Shown piece by piece: positions 44,995-55,321 of a DNA stretch of 64,000 nt. The translations under genes were made by a program, and so were the position numbers. The stretch lies in assembly GCA_964017185.1 (NCBI GenBank), contig OZ024871.1, forward strand, positions 7,060,214 to 7,124,213, given 5' to 3'. The DNA comes from Rugalucina vietnamica. Taxonomy: Eukaryota > Mollusca > Bivalvia > Lucinida > Lucinidae. The notes beneath the pieces were generated by a model. It was not told the origin of the DNA. It saw only the letters and a list, made by a program, of their open reading frames with translations, and ran no database searches. Positions within the stretch are counted from its first letter, which is position 1, and each line of letters begins with the position of its first letter.

Positions 44995-46188
44995 ATGGGA
45001 GAGGATACCTATCGACACCTGCTTTACAGTGATCTCCAAGGAGAAACAAATGGATCCGAAGAAATCTACACGACACAGTATTTTCACCCCCAAAACACCC
45101 AAGGAGACGAATTTAGAGATGAGTTTTTACACAAAGCTAATTCAAACCAATTTCGGATATTTGTTCCTTCGTTTTCATTTGTTTGTTTTCTGATAGTGAT
45201 CGGGCTTCCCGGAAATATAATGGCTATTCTTGTATATGCTACACAACTGAAGAAAGGGGTCGCCAGATATTTTATTCTTACCCTTGCTGTAAGCGATCTG
45301 ATCACGTGCTCATGTGTTGCGCCGCTTGAGTTGTGGATAATGACACACTTCTGGACATTTTCCTACCAAGGTTTGTGTAAAACATTCCGATTTGTAGCAT
45401 ATGGTGTGAACAATATTTCTAGTTTAATATTACTCGCTATTGCCTTTGAAAGATACAGATTAATATGTAGACCATGGAAACAGAAGTTTTCTACAAGGTG
45501 TTCCAAAGTTATTTGCGTTCTCGTGATTTTCCTTGCGGCACTGACGTCGGCTCCAATGATATTTATTTATGGCACATTTACTGTACCATTATACATCAGT
45601 TCAAACATTTCAAATCACGTTTCTCAGAATACTTCACAAGAACGTCTAGGAAATACGACATACTCCATTTACGGGAAAACGTGTATGCTGGACGACAATA
45701 TGGCGGATTCACTATTTCCGTTTTATACAAATGCCGTTTATATCGCGGCAACGGTGGCTGTTTTTCTTGTTTTGGTTTACTTGTATGGTTGTATTGCAAG
45801 ACAGCTAGTGATACAGAAACGTCAAAACAGAACTAAACAAAATGATAAAGGAGCGAAGAATTATACTAAACGGATAAAGCACGTGACATTTATGGTCCTC
45901 GTTTTAACTTGTGTCTACGAAATATGCTATCTTCCATGCTTGACAGTAGTTTGTATACGACTGGCCAGTCCAACCTTCTATCAGTCTCTAAGTGACTCGG
46001 GCAAGATGGCTTATCAGTGCTTTCTCAAGTTCTATCTTATCAACAGCGCCCTAAATCCCTGTATATATTGTTACTGTAACAGAGAATTTCGTCTCGGTGC
46101 GTGTAAAATCTTAAACAATCTGCGAATATTCTGTTCCAGAGACCAACAAAGGAAATTGTCACAAAGCTACATAAGTACAGAAAACTGA
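44995..46188 (+). CDS. Intronless class A (rhodopsin-like) GPCR, probable peptide receptor
   Basis: The 397-residue protein shows seven membrane segments: TM1 about 55-82 with GN (N74), TM2 with LAVSD (D101), TM3 with ERY (152-154) in place of DRY, TM4 about 171-191, TM5 about 241-268, TM6 about 296-320 and TM7 with NPCIY (354-358). C128 before TM3 and C230 in the second extracellular loop can form the conserved disulfide. The extracellular N-terminus has an N-glycosylation site (NGS, 20-22) and the second loop has several. Unusual points: no Trp in TM4, and CYLP (311-314) where CWxP is usual in TM6. The cytoplasmic tail carries FRLGACKILNNL, a helix-8-like stretch. ATG 44995 has an A at -3 and G at +4. 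Single-exon GPCRs of this kind form large families in lophotrochozoans; ligand unknown. Confidence 0.9.
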   Translation: MGEDTYRHLLYSDLQGETNGSEEIYTTQYFHPQNTQGDEFRDEFLHKANSNQFRIFVPSFSFVCFLIVIGLPGNIMAILVYATQLKKGVARYFILTLAVSDLITCSCVAPLELWIMTHFWTFSYQGLCKTFRFVAYGVNNISSLILLAIAFERYRLICRPWKQKFSTRCSKVICVLVIFLAALTSAPMIFIYGTFTVPLYISSNISNHVSQNTSQERLGNTTYSIYGKTCMLDDNMADSLFPFYTNAVYIAATVAVFLVLVYLYGCIARQLVIQKRQNRTKQNDKGAKNYTKRIKHVTFMVLVLTCVYEICYLPCLTVVCIRLASPTFYQSLSDSGKMAYQCFLKFYLINSALNPCIYCYCNREFRLGACKILNNLRIFCSRDQQRKLSQSYISTEN

Positions 46189-46417
46189 TATACTGAGTGT
46201 GTTTCATTTAATGATTACGGTTCAGAAACAGATTTTGTAGATCTTTTAAAACAACTGCACATCTTTTCCAGGTGAAAGTTATCATTGCGAGTTTTTATTG
46301 TAGCATAAGCGCTTGAAGTAATAGCCATAGAAATAATAGAATGTGTCAGTATTACTATATTTTTAAGTTTTAAACGCTTATTTGAAGCAATGTCATAAAA
46401 TCATTTATAGCTACAAC
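46189..46417. other. GPCR 3' region
   Basis: AT-rich; no canonical AATAAA was found before the next MITE. Confidence 0.4.
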
Positions 46418-46690
46418 CATTACGAAAACTTTCCCATGCAGAGGTTCATTTAGAGCTAAAACTTTGGAATTTCATGAGAAAAAAATTGATATTTTTCTTA
46501 TTTGTGCTCAAAACATAGATTGTGTATACACGTTAGAACCGCCTCGCTGAGGCGGTTCTAACGAGTACCCACAATCTATGTTTTGGTGCAAAAATAAGAA
46601 AAATAGGTATACCCCTGTATATCCCAGTTTTGCTACATAAAAGTTGGGTATAAGGGGGTATACATTACACGGACTTGTTATCCTGACAAC
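46418..46690. mobile_element. MITE family Q, copy 2
   Basis: TACGAAAACTTTCCCATGC to GGACTTGTTATCCTGAC, with central hairpin GTTAGAACCGCCTCGCTGAG and its complement. Confidence 0.8.
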
Positions 46691-46691
46691 T

Positions 46692-47075
46692 ATGCGCAGG
46701 AGCTAATCTGACCGACCTTACAACCCCAGGACAATTTATCATGGGTGCCAAATCGTTCATTGGGATCCCTGAAATGCAAAGAATGTTTACCCTTAAACTC
46801 AATTGCTTTTTGAAAAATGCATGCTCTAAATGGCAACCGTTAACGCAATTCTTGATCATGGGGTGTACCTACAAAGATGATCATGTCTCCGCTGTTACCA
46901 ATTCTAGACAAATGACCTTTACACAAATCACATTTACATATTCATGAAATATTAACGAAAATGTCGAAAATATGCAAGCAACGAGGAAACAGTACAGCAA
47001 TGAAAGTAAAAGGGTTATAAGAGCTGCTGTCAAGTTCTGTAGTCTAGTATTAATAACTGGCGATATGATCAAATT
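46692..47075. repeat. Dispersed repeat
   Basis: GGTGCCAAATCGTTCATTGG and CCCTGAAATGCAAAGAATG recur inverted at 54398-54540. ATTTACATATTCATGAA with a nearby GTCGAAAAT block resembles 63640-63720 and 63808-63870. Confidence 0.55.
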
Positions 47076-47251
47076 TGTAGGAACACCCCATGCTCAAGAA
47101 ACGTGTTAAAGGTTGCCATGGAAACCATGCATGTTCATAACGCAATTGAGTTTATCAAACAGCATTTGCGTTTCAGTTAAAACAGTTTTAATTCGTATGT
47201 CTTCACATTTCTTCTCATGCAATTAAAATTAAACAAACATATGAAATATAT

Positions 47252-47257
47252 TTTAAT
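47252..47257 (-). terminator. Possible poly(A) signal (ATTAAA) of the downstream Kazal gene
   Basis: ATTAAA on the minus strand, 75 bases after the stop codon at 47333. It is a variant signal; no AATAAA is closer. Confidence 0.35.
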
Positions 47258-47332
47258 ATGTATAGTTCAGTCATATTCTTAACCACTCAGTGTTTGATGG
47301 TAAAACATCTATTTTCACATATTGTGTCAATA

Positions 47333-50300
47333 TCATCCAAAGATGGTGTAGTGTCGACAGTAACCGTCATGAGATATATACACCGTCATATTACTGGGAG
47401 CTGAAACAAATAGTAGTGCAAAACTAGTTAACTGGGCCCAGTTGTTCAAAATTAACGATGTCGTTCGTTCGTTTTTTTTGTTGTTTTTTTTTTTTTTTTT
47501 TTTTTTTGTTTTTTTTTTTTTTTTTTTTGTCCGCAGGCTTCTCCGAAGGATGAGTGATATGACAGAAAGAAGATGATATGATGGTTGAATGATGATATCC
47601 ATTGTTTTTATTTTCTTGTTTGACATTTCACATAAAACTATACATATTGAAAGCATACTTGTTTAGAGGTGATAGAGTTTATAGCACTGAACAACATTAT
47701 GTAAATTCATTATGATAATTCCTCATATGCTTACTACTCTACAACAAAAATCACGGAAAATACCAATTTATTTCATAAACAATAACATTTAAATTTATCA
47801 GTTGAAAACCATAGTTATTCACTGATTCTGGCTGCTGCGGTGAGCTTCATGACTATAAAGCTTCTAGAAACAGGTTTTAATTTACCGTTTTAGAGGATTG
47901 AGGAGTTGTCTGCCTTTGATTACTAGTAACTACAATATACTTACAACAGAAAACATAAATTAAGTGTCGAAGGAAGATAGAAGTATGATGCAGTACCCTC
48001 GCATAGACACACGATTTAGGAGAAGGTTTGAAGACTAAATCGCGGTCATTATGTTCGGGTATATGCATACGATGGTATTTAGTGGAAAGGGAGTAGAACA
48101 GAAGTATGAATGATGAGAAAGCGTACAGATGTAATATCTATGACATGACTATTCAAAGTGTTTAAGCATGCAAATAATTTTTCTGAACTTTGGTTCAGCT
48201 TTTGTCAGATCGATGAACCTAGCTGCATTTGCTATTTTACGAACGATTGTATCAAAAACGATGTCGTTCGTTAACAATTCGTTAAATTTCAAACATGAAT
48301 ATTACAAATACACTGTTATTAATATTCAAATACACTGCTATTTTTGTTGATAAATTGCATTGCAAAGGATTCTCACATTTTATCAACAAAAAAAAAACTG
48401 TATTTGTTATATTCATGTTTGAAATTTTAACTAATCGTTAACTAAAGATCTCGTTAATTTTGAACAACTGGGCCCTGGTGATTTTTTTTTAGAGAAATGA
48501 GCCTTCACTTTGGAAAACCAAGGATCTAGTTTCCATACGGGTCTGACACAAACCGAGCTGTACTAGCACAAAATTTTGCTAGAAGCTGGAAATTTTGGAT
48601 TTAGAAAGGAGAGGAATTGCACTATTCGTGTATGGAAAACAAAGGCGCTGAACTGCGAAGCTGATCTGCGTCTTTGTTTTCGCAAATGCAGATTGTTGGT
48701 TTTCTGATGTGGCGGCTCAAATGCAATTTCAGAGTTAGATGGTAAGCATTAGCTTTTCATGTCAGCTAATTGCATAACTCATCTGATAAAAACTTACAAC
48801 CAGACAAGACAACCAGGCGTCGTAGATTGAATGTAAAGTGAGTATAATTCCAGTTTAAACTTACTGAGAGTATGCCTGTACGAGTAGGTGTGACAGAAAC
48901 TACATTCGTTGGAGTACGTGTTACCGTCGAGACCACAGATATATGATGCAGTATTATTACATCGTAGTTGCTCCAGTCTCAGCGAACTACCACCTTCTAT
49001 TGCTATGGCGGGCCGAGAGATCTTGAAATACTGACTACAGTCAACCTGAATTAACCATAAACACATGGTAACAAATGAGCCGCATTTTGAGAAAACCGGA
49101 TTTTTGCCTATGCGAAAACAAAGGCACAGATCAGCTTCGCAGTAACTGCGAAACTGAACAGCGCCTTTGTTTTCGCTACACGTATAGTACAGTTTCTCTT
49201 CTTCCTAAATCCGAAATTTCAAGCGTCTAGCCTGCTTCTGTGACTGTACAGATCGGATTGTGTCGGACCTGGTCGGAAACCCCAAAGACCGGTTTTCTCG
49301 CGTCGCGGCTCATTAATAGTCTACCTAAAAAACCATGCCACGATAAGAACTGAGCTATTTCAGCTTTAGGCTTCGATCATATTGTTACCTTTGACCAAAC
49401 AAAGGTAAGCTTGCATTTCCGTCTCTTTATACGAGACGGGTGCATGCAAACAATATAGAAAGCTTTGTTGACATATAAATCTAGCACCAAACTTAAAACA
49501 TCTTCAGACTTCCAGCGGCGTTTTTAAGTCAAATCCGAAACGCGGTTTGAATAACGAACATCAAACGCAAACGCGTTTTAGGACATACAAAACTTCGCTG
49601 GCATTGTAACCCATTTTCGAGATCAACTGATACGCTATGAAAGGCAGACCAACCTTAAACTGTCAAAGTAGAAATGTTGTAGTGTTAGATTTACATTTAC
49701 TAGTAGTTTATGACAATGACCAATGCTGACAACATGACTATGTGCTTGCAACGTGACCTACTATACTGGCTATTCCCCAAAAATATAGATGTACGAGTAT
49801 ATGCTGATGTAAAATGAACGTTCAAATCTTATATACTAACCCAAACTCCTAATGCAACAAGAAATGTGGCTGAATTTTATAGAAATAAGTTTTGCAGGCA
49901 AACCAAACTGATAGAAGTTAGTCAAAAATGGCCAACAAACATTTTAAAACCATTTGTTATTTTCTACAGATTAGGAATCACTGAGCTGTGCTCTAATTGG
50001 TCAAAACGATATTTTCCCATTTTCAGGGTATTCTTGATGTTTTGATGACCATGGCTTTGCATTTCACAATTCTGTAACGTTCGTCCATTCTGGAAAACGT
50101 TGTTGCATGGGAAAACTTAAAAAAACTTAGCGTTTTTGTGTTTCGCTCATGAACGCCTATTCATTCAATACAAATTCAAAATCGAAGAAAATCGCTAAAA
50201 CAATTATCTCCATTCATTTTTAAGTCCGAAACTGTCAAGTTGTGTTGCCTTTAAATGTTACTAAGCTCAGCTCCGCAGATCGTACCGGTTTCGGTAAAAT

Positions 50301-53300
50301 CCTATCCAGAGAATTTTGCAAAAATCCAATTTTCGCCTACCATCAATCGATTGCATTTCATTTCCTGGTTTCTGCTCAGCGATCCTCAGAATTTTAACCA
50401 AACATGCAGTGAATAACACACTTCTGCCCAGATGCGTTTGGATGTCCCATAAACTCCAAACGTTTGAAGTTAACGAAGCTTCTTTTACTGGTGTACGAAT
50501 ACATGTCACATGCCGAGTACCGGCAAAGTCCCATGCATTTCGTTCTTTAACAGACGCACTGCCTCTGTAGAATCGATTGATTCGTGACAATTAGCAACTT
50601 GTGGTAAAAACTGAAGTTCCATTTGATGCTTGGATAACCCAGCATTTTATTTTAAGATGTATTTCGGCCAACTTGTAAATAGGACGAGCGCAAGTGAGAA
50701 AACAAACCACTGTTGCGTTAGCTCTTTGGGTTAGTATACATATGTGGTCAAACTCGAGATAGAAGTACAACCTGGTTTCTATATTACCCTGACGTACCAG
50801 TCTCGATGCGTTCGTGATGTGTTCACAATGACCATAGTGAGCGAGTTCGATCTCCATCGCATTGGGAGCCTGTAGACCACGACACCGGGCTGCTGCTAAA
50901 CTACACTCAGAGGCTGCAAAAAAAGGTAATAGGAGAGAGGCAGACAGGCATACAAATAGACATACAGACACGCATGTAGTATAGTATGACTATTTTGATA
51001 CAATTACCAGATGTGACGAATTGCATAGGAGATTATATACGAGCACGTACATGTACCTTTTGGGCAGTGCAGAGACTATGAACCACTGCAGAAGCTGAGG
51101 GTGAGATTATGGATATGTAAAACCGGAATAAGCCCGCCAGTAACTTTTTATACTTATTGTTGAATAACACCTGAAAAGCATGTAAGAAACAAAAACTAAG
51201 GTATTAAATGATCTTGCTTACCCACACCGGATATGAGACCGGGTGTTTTTGTATTGTAATTTGCTTGTTTGAATTAATGCTTTCAGTCAACAGCTAGAGT
51301 ATGTCGGGACGTTGCCTCCATTTTACGGGGCTTTTATTCAAAATTAGGATATCATGACAACCAAACGTGCTTCTAATATAACCACCCCTGTATTGTATTG
51401 TATTGTATTGTATTGTATTGTATTGTATTGTATTGTATTGTATTGTATTGTATTGTATTGTATTGTATTGTGTTGTATTGTATTGTATTGTCTATCTAAA
51501 GTAAGAAAAATAAGTGCAGTCTGCTCACTGTATGTTCTCCCATCTGACCCACAAACACAGGCGTTGGCGTGGGCAGAAGTTGGACACCTGGTGTGGTTCA
51601 GCTCACTGCACGGTGTTGCCATAGTGATACACTTCCCATAGTATTGCATGTAGAGGGTGGTGTGGTTCTGTCTGGCCCTACAGGCGGCATTGTTGTACTC
51701 ACACAATGAAGCTACAAAACATGATTAAATAAACATATTCTGCATGTTTTCAAAAGGCTTTTTCGTAGCTTGACGCACCAGTCAATTATATGTCTGTCAT
51801 GATGAACCAGCGATGCCGTTTTCTTTGTACTAAGTAGATCTTAGGAAGACAATCTGCATTGCTTAACGAAAAAAGCAGGCAGCCGGTCGGCTTCCACCCG
51901 CGCTCAAAAATGTTGCCATCCAAACTCCAGTATAATCATATTATTACTACTACTGTTTATACACCATCTTCCAGAAACTATATTTTTCGAAATCTCACTT
52001 TTCTGAAAGACCTCAAGGAAAATATCACCATGTCACCATTTTGCATTCCAAACGTCTTAAAATGTGCCTCAAAAATATTGAAAATCGGTCAACAAATAAA
52101 ATATTTATGTCAGAAAATAATTTTAAATATGTATCTTTCCATTGTTAAAATGTCAGCAAGGGAAGTAGATCTAACTATTTTCCAGCAAAAAATCTAAATT
52201 GATTATTTTCCATTTAAAACGCACCAAACCAAGACAAAATTGTAAATATATACATACCCTTTAAAATCATTTAACCGAGTTACTTGATTTTCAGTTTTAA
52301 GGTGTTCGTGCAAAAGGCCTATCATACATGTGATACCTCCCTCATCATCAGGGAGACTCCAGGAAATGAGCCGTAAAATTGGTAAAAGTTCTTCTAAAAT
52401 GTACCACTTTTTAACAAAAAAATCTAAATCTCCCTGAAATGAATCAAGAATTTTCCTATATATTCTATACATTTTTCAAAAATCTCCCTGAAATGGAAGA
52501 AAAATCTCCCTGATTCATCTTTCAAACTCATCACATGTATGGCCTATTCAAAAAAATGTTTGGGCGTAATTGTTTTATTAGTGAACCGATTTTAAGATAA
52601 TAAAAATAGAATGAATGAATAAACAAACAAACAATAAAAAAAAAAAAAAAAAAATGTGCGTGTTACCGTAAGTAACGCCGTCTGAGGCACAGACTGTGCT
52701 GCTGGGACGACCTCCCTCCTCATCACCACATATGATATCACAGTGATACTGGCTTGCCACTAGAATCTGGTTCAACAGTATGGTTGCTGTAGGAACAAAA
52801 GGGAGAAACGGACATTGAATTTTTTCTGCATATAGTTTCATCTCAACAGCTTATGTAAATTACTTTCTTCTGATATGAAGAGTGCCTCGATGCATAATTG
52901 CAAAAGAAAATGTTAAATATAAACTGACGAAAACTATATGTGTAATTTAAAACGTAAATATTTTACAGACTAACAGGTTATTGCGAATTTTATGGTTCAT
53001 TTTTGCATACCGCATTTTGCACAATACCTGTTCCCATAGCATAATGGTTAGAGCGTCCGCTTCGGGAGCGGGGGGTGGTGGGTTCGATCCCGGACCGCGT
53101 CATACCAAAGACGTTAAAAATGGTACCAAAGACGTTAAAAATGGCATCAGTGGGTACCTTGCTTGGCGCTCAGCATTCATCATCTTGAAAATTCTAAGGG
53201 CCACTATATTATTTTCCATATATCGCAATGTTAAGGCACCCAAATTAAACCCATATTAAATGGACATCCCAAAGGACGCAGAATAGCCGTTTCATTTGCA

Positions 53301-53891
53301 TTATTTTAGGTATTGTCCCAAAGTAATTGACTACAAGACATTTGAAAAAGGAAACGCCAAGCCCACAGAACAGTTTTGGCATTTTTTCCGAAAATCATGA
53401 AATTATAGCATTTTTATGAAATTCCATAGATTCTTAAAAATTCAATTCGAGTTCGATTTTTCTGTGAAAGTCAGTCTAAAATGCATTGCGACAGTCGTTG
53501 TTTGTGTAAAATTCATTTTTGCTAGTAAATTTTGCTAGTTTGAGCTAATTTTGAAAAAAAAAAAAAAAAAAAAAAAAACGCAATTTTTTAGCAAAATTTA
53601 AGATTTACAAGCACATGTATCTGGTTTTTGACATGGCATTTCCGGTTTCAAATTTCTTATGTGTTTCAAATTTCTTATAGTCAGTTATTTAAGATAATGC
53701 AAATGAAGAAGGGAATTGGTCCAAAATTTGAGTGAACTGGGATTGCATTACACTACGATATATGGAAAATAATACAGTGGCCCTTAGAATTTTTTGAGGA
53801 GTATATATTAAGGTGATGGTTGGTTGCGTCCATCATTGAAGTCTCTTACTTTGGGTTAAAACGAGGTGTGCCGATAAGTCAACGGCGGAAC

Positions 53892-53952
<61 letters not shown>

Positions 53953-54072
53953 GCTCGCTAACTTAAAACTCATGTTCTCACAGCATGCAGATGAAATGCA
54001 ACCTTTATTTTTTTTTTTTTTTTTTGCCAACCTACCTGTACATAGTATTACGATTTTATTCAAATTCATCAT
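47333..54072 (-). CDS. Secreted three-Kazal-domain serine protease inhibitor, gene 2 (six exons)
   Basis: Coding exons on the minus strand are 54036-54072, 52667-52786, 51529-51711, 50798-50913, 48865-49045 and 47333-47400. All introns are GT-AG and the phases are 1,1,1,0,1; the total of 705 bp gives 234 residues. A signal peptide (MMNLNKIVILCTATILLNQI...) is split between exons 1 and 2. Three Kazal domains follow, with VCASDGVTY, VCGSDGRTY and ICGLDGNTY cores. In domains 1 and 2 an intron follows the TY of the core, and in domain 3 an intron precedes the last cysteine; the gene ends with HDGYCRHYTIFG. Residues at the P1 position (second after CysII) are Asp, Thr and Asn, which does not predict trypsin inhibition. 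Domain 2 has an extra Cys beside CysIII (ACVC). Predicted role: extracellular inhibition of serine proteases. Confidence 0.88.
47472..47528. repeat. T-rich tract in intron 5 of Kazal gene 2
   Basis: Interrupted poly-T, about 57 bp. Confidence 0.9.
48499..48718. mobile_element. MITE P copy 7 (inverted, hairpin shortened)
   Basis: GAGCCTTCACTTTGGAAAAC to GATGTGGCGGCTC; one central arm is deleted. It lies in intron 5 of Kazal gene 2. Confidence 0.8.
49077..49311. mobile_element. MITE P copy 8
   Basis: A complete copy in intron 4 of Kazal gene 2, starting 31 bp from the exon-5 boundary at 49045. Confidence 0.9.
51076..51147 (+). repeat. Partial copy of dispersed repeat family R
   Basis: CCACTGCAGAAGCTGAGGGTG and AATAAGCCCGCCAGTAACTT. 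It lies in a Kazal gene 2 region without exons. Confidence 0.75.
51391..51490. repeat. (TATTG)n pentanucleotide repeat
   Basis: Twenty near-perfect units, one changed to TGTTG. It lies in intron 3 of Kazal gene 2, 38 bp downstream of the exon-3 donor. Confidence 0.97.
53030..53187 (+). mobile_element. tRNA-derived SINE
   Basis: TAGCATAATGGTTAGAGCG (A box), an anticodon-arm-like CCGCTTCGGGAGCGG, and GGTTCGATCCCGG (B box) precede a tail with a duplicated ACCAAAGACGTTAAAAATGG and CTTGCTTGGCGCTCAGCAT. The tail duplication is 20 bp. It lies in intron 1 of Kazal gene 2. Confidence 0.75.
53188..53795. mobile_element. ~610-bp terminal-inverted-repeat element
   Basis: The left end (AAAATTCTAAGGGCCACT...TTTTCCATATATCG, 53188-53224) is matched by the inverted right end (about 53752-53795). 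The inverted repeat is about 40 bp with one or two mismatches. The interior is AT-rich without an ORF. It abuts the SINE, and no target duplication is clear. Confidence 0.7.
53892..53951. repeat. (CA)n microsatellite
   Basis: About 29 units in intron 1 of Kazal gene 2, close to the first coding exon (54036). Confidence 0.97.
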
Positions 54073-54397
54073 TTTGTTCCAAAATCACTTTCCTTAAAAT
54101 CCTTCTAAAATGATGACTTTTACTTATATACTAGTATGAGAGATAAGAAAACAGTACATACACAATACTTGTAGTTGTTGTCTTTGAGGTTCATGTGGCA
54201 TTGATTTTCGAATATTCTTATCGCCCCCTGGTTTTTGACATCTGCCCCGGTGTGTTCTGATGAGACATTTCAAAAGCCTTTTGAGCCGGCAATAGCTAGG
54301 TTCATTGGTCTAGATTAAGTAACGGCGGAGATATTGCCAATGTTCTAGAATCACGTTAACTGATGTCATGGTCTCATGCAGTTTTTCATCATGCAAA

Positions 54398-54540
54398 AGA
54401 TTTTTATCTTTAAAGACAATTTTTTTTTGCATTTCTGGGGTCCCAATGAACGATTTGGCACCCATGAAAAATTGTCCTTGGGTGGGGTGCAAGGTAGGTC
54501 AAATAAGCTCCAGGGGTATCATCTTAAAGGTGCCATACAG
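54398..54540 (-). repeat. Inverted copy of the 46692-46800 dispersed repeat
   Basis: TTTCTGGGGTCCCAATGAAC and GATTTGGCACCCATGAAAAA are the reverse complement of the copy at 46735-46780. Confidence 0.7.
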
Positions 54541-54610
54541 TACTCCTGGTGTAAACCGGTTCTATGGTGAACGTAAAATCTTGCTATTTAAATGTCGGAG
54601 ATAGGAAGCC

Positions 54611-54865
54611 TTACCATGTATTCTTAGTTCTCTGCTCCCTCACAGAAAGATGGTAATTCTCCCCAGCCGTCATATTGTCTTTCGGCATTCCCCTTCTCCC
54701 TGCTCCGTCTAAAACCCAAAAAGTATGTTTGCTCCCCAGCTCCCTGAAAATAAATGACCCGTCTCCACAGCTTCCCAAACCCACTGGTAGGGCCTTATGC
54801 AGCCGGGTATCCAACCCAGCTCCTGTAACTTGGCGCTCTACCACTAAGCCACCGCGCTTCCCATG
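54611..54865 (-). mobile_element. tRNA-derived SINE (minus)
   Basis: The minus strand starts GAAGCGCGGTGGCTTAGTGG with A-box GTAGAGCG and B-box GGGTTGGATACCC, then an unrelated tail (GGGGAGCAAACATAC). ORFs on both strands are artefacts. It lies between the two Kazal genes. Confidence 0.75.
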
Positions 54866-55251
54866 GCCATAATGAAAGTCAGAACGTTTATAGCCAGCAA
54901 TTAAAACTTGTAAAAAATAAGTAATAAATGATGCGTTCTTTGCAAAATCAGTCCTACAGTCTACACTGACGTACGGGTCCGTACACGTTCGTTTTTCTCA
55001 ACCTCTCTAACAGTTAAAAGAAACTCCAAGTAGGCCTGCGAACTGCTGAAGGTTCGCTGCGTCACCTAAGGGAACACCAATGGGGTTTTTAAAACTGTTA
55101 TTTGTTTGAATTGCCCAAAGGTACTTCAAACAACACGCAGACACCGTCTCGTCTTTTGAGGCATGTGCGGTGTATACCAGGTATACGCTTAATTTCAGAA
55201 GCGATACCAATACAGGATGTTAAGAAGAAAATGAGACACAAAAGAACATAT

Positions 55252-55257
55252 TTTATT
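55252..55257 (-). terminator. Poly(A) signal AATAAA, Kazal gene 1
   Basis: AATAAA on the minus strand, 65 bases after the stop codon (55322). Confidence 0.75.
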
Positions 55258-55321
55258 TAATATAAATGAAACAACAACATAAAAACAGAGTGCGATATTG
55301 GGTTCTCTGTTACATGTACAA

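Noticed and set aside
47333..47656. 107-codon minus-strand ORF starting at 47656
   Set aside because: Most of it is poly-T intron; only its last 22 codons (47333-47400) are the final exon of Kazal gene 2.
50267..50590. Overlapping ORFs on both strands near 50.3-50.6 kb
   Set aside because: No splice logic fits the Kazal gene and no domain was recognised.
53033..53105. Functional tRNA-Pro gene
   Set aside because: The anticodon arm is tRNA-like but the 3' acceptor half is missing and a SINE body continues.
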